NCBI GenBank assembly: GCA_008828725.1
Contig: MEHQ01000797.1
Span: 124,001 to 188,000, forward strand
Direction: 5' to 3'
From: Saccharina japonica
Lineage: Eukaryota > Sar > Phaeophyceae > Laminariales > Laminariaceae
DNA: 64,000 nt
In this document: positions 13,801-24,800 of the stretch, piece after piece
How positions within the stretch are numbered: the first letter of the stretch is position 1
Layout: each line of letters begins with the position of its first letter
Notes under the pieces: model-generated
What the model was told of the DNA's origin: nothing
The model's input: only the letters and a program-made list of their open reading frames with translations
The model's database searches: none
Translations under genes and position numbers: made by a program

Positions 13801-16141
13801 AACAGCATAGTAGCTGCCACCGATTTCCTGCGAGCTGGGGCTTCCGGTAAACTCGACGATGATCTGCAAATTGTTGGTGTGGTGTTGTTATACATCCGAC
13901 GGTATATGTACAGTACCTGCAACTAGTTTTAGTTTTTCGGTTCCCGAGTATGAACATGACATTTTGCGGTTCGTTCAATGTAACGGCAGAATAGAGACCT
14001 ATGTTTGAAAGAGTGGGTTCAATCCTTCCTTACTCCGTCACGAACTTCCCCCCCCGTACTAATAGCGTAGTAGTCTGAAACCTTGATCACTTGGTCATCA
14101 ACTCACCCCTTACCTATATTTCACGAGTCCTGGTGGTATCACCATATGGTAGGTCTGACGCTTAGGATCATGCCTTGTAGGACGTCACAATTTACAACTA
14201 GTTTAGTCTGTTCCTGCACTGGATTTCAGGGATTGTTATATGTGCTTGTGGGTGTAACTGCCGACGAACTAATATCAAACATCGGGGCACATCGCAAGGG
14301 CTAATGAGTCTTCTTTTCCGCGTGTAAGTAAACACGTCGCAACCGTAACCATGATCAACCGAAAGTAGCACCTGAGCGCCAGTGCTCGTGAAGAAGGCCG
14401 AAGAGAGTTCCGGCGGTTCCGTTCTAGCTTGGACAGTGGCAGATCCTGCACATCGCGCGACAAAAACAAGAAACTGTCAAAAATATTAAGGCTGGAGTTG
14501 CTCGTCATGACCCATTCATTTGGACTGTAAGTCTTACACAACACCGGGCATGACTATGAACGCTACACCACGAGCTACATTAGCTCGCCATCTCACAGTG
14601 TGCAGCGAGAGGGGTACTTACAAAAAAAATATGGACGACCTAAAACCCTAAAATAACGGTACAGTACTGTAGTGTGCCAATATAATGATTGCTCCGTTCC
14701 TACTGTAGTGCGGTGAAACATAGTGGTGGAAAGTGATCACGACCAAATATGCTACGTAGAAATACTGCAATATACCTGGTATAGGTTTTTGTATACCTAT
14801 AACTATGTGGTGGGCCCCGTACTATTACGCTATTTATGCTGTATGCTGTATCGCCAAAGCAAGGACCTACGTCTAATGAAACCTCTTCGGTCGGCCATCT
14901 GCAGGGGGGCTGCAGGGGAGCTGCCAGGAAAGCACGAAGAGACGACCGCGATTTGCTGAGAGTGGGGTGCCCCAAATTGAAGGATCTCTCGGCCCAAGCA
15001 CCCTCGGTTATTAACAACTTGAATGTGAAACAGAGCGCATTACAGTCAAATGTCAGTTCACGTGTTTGGCAACTAAAAACGGACGATGGCATAGTTAGGG
15101 TCTCGAGCATCTTGCCTGTGGTATACTGCTCGCAGCCCAGGCATCCAGACAGATAGCCAGACGTTGGATCCAGTGTCACTATATCGTCTTCTTCCAACGA
15201 ATACTCTGCGGCAGAAACCAACAGGGAGACGTTAAAATATGACGTTGAACGCTATATGGTCGTGGGCATCGAACGCTTGGTGTACAGGTCACCGAGGCTG
15301 CCGGGGTGTATGCTGAATTGATGATGGGAAAGGGGCACATCATCAACAACCATTCATTTTGTTGATTAAAACAACGAGGCTGTACACAGAGTAGCAGCAA
15401 CTACGCTGCCTCCTTCCCCCCCCCCCCCATTCATTCGACGCTGTCACGCCCATATGTTAAGGAGGTACGCACAAGGTGCCCAAGTCCGCCTCAGAGGCGG
15501 TTCGCAGTAGTAATAGTAGTTGCAGGCTAATAAAATCCATCAGAACATATGTACACAGGGACAATTAGTAGGGGTGGGTTAAATACATTGATGAATGGCT
15601 TGAACTACGTACGTAGTGTGGATTAGTTCATTTTGACACCATTTGGATACGATATGGATTCGTACCTATACAGCGTGTATCAGGGCCGGGGGGGGGGGTA
15701 TGATGACCACACAGACCGTCGAAACTTCCACACCAAAGTTTGCTAATAATAGTTCAAAAGTATGCCAGGTGAAAATGGGAAAGAAGCTGGGACTACAGAA
15801 GAACCAAGCACACCATGTGTAGGCAGTTCAGGATATTGTCTTGTGTGTGCAGGGGGAATCACCAAAAGTCACACTTTGTTATGATCATTTAGAAATAGGT
15901 GTTCAGTTAAAGGGGGACGCGGCAAAAATACCCGGTTCAATCAAAGCGTTGCACACGCTCAGGCATATGTTTTCGCGGTGTCGGTAGCGCGTACCAGGCC
16001 CGAAGGTGATGGTGACGATGGTGTCGTCTTTCCAGGTGCATGTAGCCCCGTCCCCCACGGCTGTCTCAGTGGCGTCATCGAGCAGTGCGCTGACGTCGCA
16101 AGCGGCGCCTCCGAAACACGCCTCCTCGTAGCAGTACAGGC
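1820..16141 (-). CDS. REJ/PKD-like extracellular module, 17 exons
   Basis: Exons in gene order: 15995-16141, 15116-15205, 14372-14445, 13714-13863, 12294-12363, 11828-11960, 11282-11363, 10770-10928, 9892-10192, 6865-6908, 6083-6269, 5485-5624, 4273-4392, 3848-4007, 3221-3407, 2403-2622, 1820-1987. Each donor phase equals the next acceptor phase. REJ-type signatures appear in the usual order: GDGATCTW, TEPPELSSAFF, PPFVAISAPDAVGHCD, LRWEV, LTLVIPSEYLALG, SYTWSL, LNASATRDEDG with FDFAWTCEDD, FEWEQ, LTPGRSYTFALTAT, TNSPPVGG, then W-DD-DLPVSYAFGY. Regularly spaced cysteines suggest extracellular disulphides. Two introns begin GC instead of GT (after 15116 and after 3848 in gene direction). The 44-nt exon 6865-6908 is the least certain member. 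Confidence 0.8.
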
Positions 16142-19100
16142 CTGCAACAAAATTAGGTTGCGTTCACGGGATGTATATAGCGCAGCGAGTCATGTATAAC
16201 GTCATGATGCCCCCCCCGCAAAGGTGACCCTTTATTGGTTTTATACATTTTACATAGGTTGAGTCTACGGATATACTCGAAGGATGCCGGTAGGTAGTTC
16301 CAGCTGTTGATGTATGATTGCGATATGATCGGATCGATGGGAGCCTTGGTTTTATACGTTTTACATATAGGTTGAGTCTCTGGATATACTCGAAGGATGT
16401 CGGTAGGTAGTTCTAGCTGTTGATTATGTTATTGCGATATTATCGGATCGACGGGGTGTCACTCGCGCCGCGGGTGCACGTACCCGGGTTAACCTATTTG
16501 AGTCAACACGTCGCAACATGCCTACAATACTCAATGCGGAATTATTATGTTGCATGTCCCAGCTCATTGTGTTGACGCAGCCCTGCCATGACCGCGGCTG
16601 CTGACTGTGCCCGTTTCAGTGGCCGAAAGCCTTTCGCAGCGAAGCAAAAACGTGGATGTATGCATACTGTAGGTCCGTTCGAGACCTGGATAATCATCTA
16701 CCGGGCTCCCTTGGTATACCTGAGCTTCCACTCCCTAGTTGGAAGACAAGGTCTACCCCGTCGACAGCCGCGGCAAGCCTGGCCTCCAGCAGCAGCGCCA
16801 TCACCGGGGACACCATGGTTGGAGCGGGTGTCGGCGGCAGAGCTGTAGGTTCGTTTAGTGGAAGAGTTGGTGAAGGCGTGGGTTGAAGCGATGGTCTCGG
16901 CGTTGGCTGCAGTGACGGTGACGGTGGGTGCATTAGTGTCGGACTCGGGGTAGTAGATGTCGATGTGGCGCACTGTCACATGTGGTGTTGTGAAGCGGTT
17001 TATTTTCGCGGCGGGGACAATACGCACACACGTACGAAAGGAGGCGGAGAGGGAGGAGGGGGGGGGGAGGGGTCAGCAGGCAGTGTCGGACCACGAAAAA
17101 TTCGCACATGCCCCCCACATGAGTCACGCCCTACGGTAGCTCTATGGCCAGCCAATGCGCACTGCAAGTGTTCACTGACAACTCGTGTTTCGGGCGTGAG
17201 TTTGCTCGGTCGGTTCTGCACGACGGCCTGTGGCAAGAGGTATACCGACGTCCGCCGAAGTGGTGTCCGATAACGGTCCCTGCCGCACTATCGCAGGTGA
17301 TCAGGTGCCTCCAGTGAAGTGTCCTTGCTACTATCGTTGATTTATACTTCGAGAATCAGGTACACGTTTCTTTTTCATGTACAGGTGTTTGTGTGGGTGC
17401 TAAACAACCCCTTCGTTTGTAGTGGGTCCACCTGGACGTCAAAGACAGCAATCCCTCCTGGACTGACGCCGTCGCCCGCTAAGGTGACCACCAGCCTCCC
17501 AGAGGTGCCGGATATGGCCAAGCCGGCAATGTTTCCCGACACGGCACTTGTATGGTCTGAAACGCTCACTGACTCTACGAAGGTCAGATAGCCCGTGGTG
17601 CTATTCCGTTCGAACACGGCGATCTGGTCGGGGAGGGGGGCGGGTTGGGGGGCACGAAGCATCGGAGTGACCGCACAAGGGCGTCATTTGCCACACAATA
17701 ATAATGTACGCAGCGCAAAACACCTGGGAACCTGGTCCGGTAACTTGTTCATGGGGTCTACTACAGGTGGCGCCTCTACTGCCAAGGCTAGATTAGCTTC
17801 ACAGGGCTCTCGTCGTCTGCGATATGTGCGGCTCTAAACACACAAAATGATAAATTCCCCTGGGAAATATTAAGTGCCAAAAGGATTGTTGTAAGTCCCG
17901 AACTACTTAATTTTAGTACATGTGTTTTATGTAATATACCTGGTATTCACATAAACACATGAACACGGGTACATCGTATACATTGATAGTTTTTACCTCA
18001 TCGGTACCAGTTCGAGCCGCAAATACCGCTTCATCCGACGCGCCGACGACAAACATTGGCTTTGTATTGTCGGTAGAAGAGCTGCCGCCCTCGCTGTCCG
18101 CGTAGGAACGCATGATACTGACATCGTCAAGTTGAACCAGGAATATCTTGGACGTATTGCGGCCAACAGCGTAAACCTGACAAAAATGAGATCGGGGTTT
18201 GCCGCGACTGCTGTCAACAGTCGGCCGACAAAACGCCGTGTATACCGTCTGCAACACAAAAACAATTATGTAAGTATGTCTGGTGTTCGGTGCGTGCTAC
18301 GATAGGGGTATACCTTATTTTGGCTGGAATATTTTCTGAATGACCTTATTTTGGCTCCTTAACCCAAAATCGACGGAATTCCATTCTTGTGTTGCGATTT
18401 TTTCCGTTGTGTTCTTAGTTAAGCCATGGGATTGTTCATCGGTAGAACTTTTTATTTCCCTCCAAAATCGTTTTTTCACTTACTATTAGTATAGAGCTCC
18501 TCACAATAAAGTCACCACCTTCAGAAGGTAAAAGCATGGTGCACCTGCATGCAGGCTATCGTAGTATGCATCGTTCCCACTTATGCTACGTGCAGTGTGT
18601 GGCATTTGTTTTTCGTCTGTGTGTACTAATCTTCTTAACCCGACATTTATAATACCAGGTGTACAGCACCTGGTATGCAACACCAAGCGTTATACAAATT
18701 CGGTTTGTCATCCGACAATGTGCGGCATGAAGCATGAGTGCCAACCACAACAACCACTGAGAAGCAGAACATGAATGACCACTGGAAGATGGATAATATA
18801 ACGAAACCCGAGTCGCGAGAGGTACTTGGCCGGGAGTGCATCCAGGTGGATTCAGATGAACTCGGCCTTCACTCGTGTGCTTTGGAACTCCCCGGATGTG
18901 CGAACAGGGGCGGATGCACGCTTTGAAGGTGAAGGCGGAGAGGCGATGGTTTCGCCAATGTAACAGCGCCACGTAAGAAGGGATTTTTTAAGTGCAGGTT
19001 TCACGTGGTACTCTACGCAACGAAAAATTGTAAACTGTCCGAAGGCCCGACCCCTTCGCCCTACCCGCTGTGGTATTGGTGATGTGCCCATGGTGTACTG

Positions 19101-21808
19101 GTCGTGAAGTGATCGTGAACTGATGGTGTACTTGAGGTGTACTTGAGGGGTAGTGATGGGGTTCGGCTGGTGTACTTTACTGATGGTCTCTCAAGTCATG
19201 CCATGGTTGGAGAGGGGAGACTTTTCGACCGTATAATAGGGTGTCTATTCTGTGTATGATGTGTATGATGTGTATGGTGTGTATGCCTGGCAGGGCTCCT
19301 CAACTAAATAACTACTACATCCGATACAGTCATCCTACGGGTGCCTGGTACAAAATAAAATAGTTGCGGCCCCAGTCCCACATTATGATATGCCTCCTAG
19401 GCCTAGCTCAGCCCATGGGATTGCCTACAGTATCATTGCGCGTACACTGATCCCAACGTCGCAGTTTATGTGAGATGTGGCACGACTTTCTCCAGGCCAC
19501 TACAGTAGTGTAGCTCGTCAATTTTACGGGTATATATACCAGGTATTGTTGTGTTTACTTTCCGACACTGTGCAGCGTGAGCTTCAACGCCTGCGTATAC
19601 AACGAAAAGAAAACCAGGGGAAGCAAGCAATTGAAACCTGCGTATATGCGCACTTTACTGCCAGTCTAACTCATTGTATCGTACTAAAAGTAATTATGGC
19701 TTTACGACTACTCCTATTAATACCACCTTGGTATTGGACGAGCCGCACTACGGTAGGTGTTGGGATTACATTGTTTTTTAGTCCGAATATGTATCTCAGT
19801 TATCAGTGACGGGGCTCATCAACCATAGCAGCTGGCCACCTATACTCAACCATTGTATATTTTGGTTCCGACGGGTTACTATACTTGTCGATAGGTTATG
19901 TTGAGGCATTAATCCGTTGAGCTACTAGTAAAAGGTTAACCAATTACCTACCCCCTCTAAGCCTTATAACAGTTCCTACTGCGTCGTAATAGCAGCTCAT
20001 GGACTTATGTATTGGGCTTAGCTTGCAATGCTTCTCATAGGCGGTTGTTGGGGGAGGGGCATGGCATATAGAACGCCTCCTCGAGCGAAGAGCTTATACT
20101 GCTGTACCACCCCTAACGCATGGTACGGTTGGGGGTGCACATGCAATTTCCCCCAGAAGATTAGTAAGGGGCTACCTCTAAACGCCTAACCCCTAAACGC
20201 CGAAGCTTCTTGCTTGAGAAGCTCTACTGCTTGTATCATACATCATACGTCGTATAATATATATGTCACCCGAAAGCGTTTTTTTTTTTAAGAAAAGCTG
20301 TGCGCTTAACCTAATACTCAGCAATCACATGGCCTAGGCTTACACCGAAAAACAAAACGAGCGGTGAGGCATGCCTTACTGGTCAGGAAGCCCTATCAGG
20401 AAAATACATTGTTTGGCAAAATAAATGCCACCTCTATCGTTCTTGTGTCGGTCAGCTTCTTGCTTCTTACCGACCACCCGTCCGGGGAAACTGCGATGTC
20501 GCTCAAGTCGCTATCGTTCGCATAGGCAGACCAGTGGGTGGTTGAACCGTCACTGCTCATGGCGAAAATGTCTCGAGCGGTTGTCGTCGTGTAAAGAGTC
20601 AGCCCGTCCGGACTGTACACGGTGCTCGTCACGCCGTAAGATCCCCCCTTGTTTACATACGGATCCTCAGGCCTGCGCGCGAGCGGGCGTAAAGTTGTGC
20701 ACGAGAGAAACAAAGCGTGCGGGGAGCATCGGGAAGGATGCCAAAAGAACGCACGCTACTACTATAGTGTTACAGTACAGTGTATCGCGAGGGCGGGTCG
20801 AAAAGGGTTGGCGTGAAAGAAAAGGTATCACCTCGTCAGTCGACAGGAGTAGTACGGTAGTACAGTAGTACTCGACCGGGGCCCCCAAAAAAGAGTACCA
20901 TTTTTATCCCCCGGGGGGGGGGGGAAGTCACGGGCGTGGTAAATGCTCCCCACTCATCGAAAATGGACATAGCCAAAATAGAGATAGATGTTGGGGAACA
21001 GTGGGTACGGAGCGAGCACGACACCCCGAACGCGCGCGGTGTTCTGAGCGCTAGGAGAGACGGAGCGTGTTCATGTGGGAACGGGGTCCGTTTGCGTAAT
21101 CGGTATTGCGATCGATGCCGAAAAGGTTGATTGGTCCTGTACTGTAAGAAGGGGTGCACCCACCCAACAAGTTGTTTTGGCAACACTTGAGGTGCGACAT
21201 GGGCTATACAGTGTCACGAGGTACAGTATATCACGAATCCTATTGTACACTACACAAACAAATATTCTTATGGCGATATTGTTGTACAATAGTGTACAGT
21301 AGTGTATGATGGAATAATATAACGTCGCGGATACCTCGTGGAAAACACGCAGGTGGCTGATGGCACCTACGAAGTGACCGTGAGCTTCACTTGCGTTGTT
21401 CAATATATACTGTAGAACAAATGATAATTGTAGGGTTTGAAAGGTGGCGCTTATTTATGTGGTCGTGCTCTCTAGAGAGCGGTGGTGTGTTGGGAGAGTA
21501 AGCTCGGTGGGGCTCACAACACTGGTGGTGCGATCGCATAGTGCGATCACCCTAATAAGTTGTTCACAGCTTATTCTACATGACCCCATAATATTATCAT
21601 GTGTCAGTACCCGCAGTACCCCATATTCCAGTCCCCTATGACATGATATACTGTGAGTACGAGTACTGTTATTGTTTCTCCTACTGATAATCTTACCGCA
21701 TTTTGCCGTACATCAGTCAAGATCCGAACAATATACGTATAGACAGTTTGTCTATCGTATTTTATAACAGTGTAGTTGTGTGCAGTAGTGTACAAGTAGT
21801 AGTAGTAC

Positions 21809-21839
<31 letters not shown>

Positions 21840-21856
21840 GTAGTAGTAGTACTGTA

Positions 21857-21892
<36 letters not shown>

Positions 21893-24800
21893 GTAGTAGT
21901 ATTAGTAGTAGTAGTAGTAGTAGTACTGTAGTACAGTAGTAGTAGTAGTAGTGTGCAGTACAGTAGTGTACAGTAGTGTACTCCTCGTACAGCAGTGCAG
22001 ACTAGTGTAGTCAGTAGTTTCTTGGAGTTCAGCAACCCGTCAGTCATAAATGTTTTGTCCAACCGGTGCTATCCCTATCGTAGGCCACCAACCTACTGTA
22101 CACCTACTGTACACCTACTGTACACCATAACACCTAACTGTACAGCCTACTGTGCACGCTAGACTGTACACACTACTGTACACCTAAATCTGTACACCTT
22201 ACTGTACACCTTACTGTAACACCTTACTGTACACGCTACTGTACCACCTATGTACAGCCTACTGAGAGAACACTCTACTGTACAACCTAATTTCTGTATC
22301 ACCTACTGTACACCTATGTACACCTACTGTACACCTACTGTAGACACCTACTTACACCACAGCTACTGTACACCTACTGTACACCTACTGTACCACTAAG
22401 TCAACGAACACCTACTGTACACCTACTGTACACCTACTGTACACCTACTGTACAGCTACAGCTTCAGCTACAGCTACATCTACAGCTTCAGCAAGCAAAA
22501 AACAAAATACTCACAAAAATAGGTATCCGGAGCTGGACACGGCCAACCGTCGGACACCTCCGTCCGCGCCGACTAGCGCTGCGTGAAGAGGAACACAAAG
22601 GGTACAGTAGTGCTCAGTGCTCATACGTATATACGAAATCGACAAGCAGTGGGAATGCTGAACCCTACGTACGTGCGATATAAAGTAAAGGCAAGGACCA
22701 GGGGGGGAAAGGGACACCTGTGGGCATGACTATTGCTACAGTACACTGTACTTGTTCAGTAGGCCGCTGAGGATAAAACCTCCCACAAGTGGATCTGAAA
22801 AACAAAAGCGATTTTAAACTTGCGTATACGGTGTATATGTGCAATTAGCTCTCACCGATTTCGTCGTCGACGCTAAACGCCGAGCCAACCACCAGATCCA
22901 ACTCGTCCGACGAGGTGTAGGTTGTGTAAGCTAACCGAACTTCACCCAACGCGAAGCTGCCGTTCACCTCTTGGTACTTCAATACCTGGACCGAGTCTTG
23001 AGTTTGGCTCTGTTGACAGAAAGTCTATAGTACGGGGGAAGGGGTAGGGGTAGGGTGGTTGGCCACATGTCAGTTAGCAAACGAGGATGCACATTATTAG
23101 TCTTTTTCGTGGCACGTGACACGTGTCGCGACACGCCGCGGCATGTCGCGGCATGTCGCGACACCCCACGGCGTGTCGCGGCGAGTGTCGCGGGGAGTGT
23201 CGCGGCGAGTGTCACTAACCCTAACCCTAACCCTAACCCTAACCCTGACCCTACGTGTCACGGCTAGTCGCGACATGCCGCGGCATGTCGCGGCATGTCG
23301 CGAAATGCCGCGGCACGTGTCGTGGCGTGCCGCGACAGCGTCCGTGGCGTGTCGCGACACGTGCCACGAAAGACTCAAATAATGTAGATCCGTGCTGTCA
23401 ATTTGACTATAAATAACCCCCCGTGGAGGGTTTTCCCTGTGGCGGCTGCCTCCGGGTTAGAGGTACAACCGCCTTGGGGCTGCTGCGCCCTTGTTTCGGG
23501 AAACATATTATTGGAATTGGTGAAGGTTGGGTTTTGCGGTAATAAGCATCGTGAGACTTTACTTGGTGTGTGCTTCCATTATATTTTGCAGTGGTAGATC
23601 GGATGGTTTATTGTGCCGCCGTGTGCATTGGCGACGGACAAGTGGATCGAAAGGGAGATACTCGTGGCCAACGAGGATCACAGGCGCACACACATACATC
23701 TGTGTATAGATGAAGGGAAGGCGCAGCCGACCAGCCACATAATAAAAGTTGGATCCTTTGGGTTTTTAGTTGACACCCCTCGTGTCGGGGGTGGGCTGCA
23801 ACCCCGCGTCACCATACAGCATACAGTATATCGTAGGAAGAAAACCAGGTATGTTGCGTACTTGTATCCTAAGGCATACGTCGTGCGTTAGAAGGGCTAC
23901 GAAGCGGACTAGCCTACTCAGTCGGCGTTGGTTACAACCAATAACCCACAAAAGATGTGTACTCAGTCAGCGCTGGCTGTGGCTGAGTAAAAGCTATTCA
24001 TATGTTATCCCTTCTAAATATCCCAACGTACACTACTGTAGTTCGACTCGATCTCGGCATTGGTCGCCGTGACGAACCCCTCGCCACGCGCCTACTGACC
24101 AGAATAGACAAATTCGCCTTCCTCGATTTGTTTTTCCCACCAGGAAAAGTGAGGATCGCCGAGAACCAACTAGGTCCGTGCCCGGGATATTAGATTTCGG
24201 GACCGGGAGAGGACCTCGCGAACAAGTAAAATCCTTTTGGCATATAAGGTAAAGCACGCAATCGTCCCCCCGTTTGGAATACCACTACGTACTACTGTAA
24301 CTCCGTATATTTCGTTGTCGGTGTGGTCCACCCGAACCAAGGTCTCACGTAAACGTTGGACTCCGTAGGATGTGCCAACAATCCGGTCTGGTCTCCGGCG
24401 CACGAAGGCATGGTGTACGCCACTGCGTCCAGGTAGACCCCACTCCCCATGGTCCAGAAGTATATCCATGTGTTACTGGCGTCCACCGAAAAAACCTGTC
24501 GGGTCCGAGTGACACATTGATCATGTGGGATCTGGGATGAAAATGCATCCTCTATTATGAAGGTGAGAACATCCCGATTGGGCCAAGCACGCCTTGCCAC
24601 TACGGCAACGACAACGACCACCTTTCTAAACAATTGCACGCCCAGGGTTTTTGTTGGGGAAACTGGACGCGTGCTGCGATAGAGGTATACGTACGGTACA
24701 CCTTACTTTGGCTGCAATTTTTTCTGAGTGACGGGACCCGCTTAAACCAAATTCGTCCCCGTCTTTTTCAATTATTATGTGGGCAATATGCTTTATTGTA

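Noticed and set aside
21604-22062. 152-codon minus ORF with poly-Thr/Leu/Tyr
   Set aside because: It is the translation of the (AGT)n microsatellite.
23055-23382. Arg/His-rich ORFs on both strands (repeating S-R-H-V-A)
   Set aside because: Produced by the palindromic GTCGCGGCAT arrays of the foldback element; equally open on both strands.
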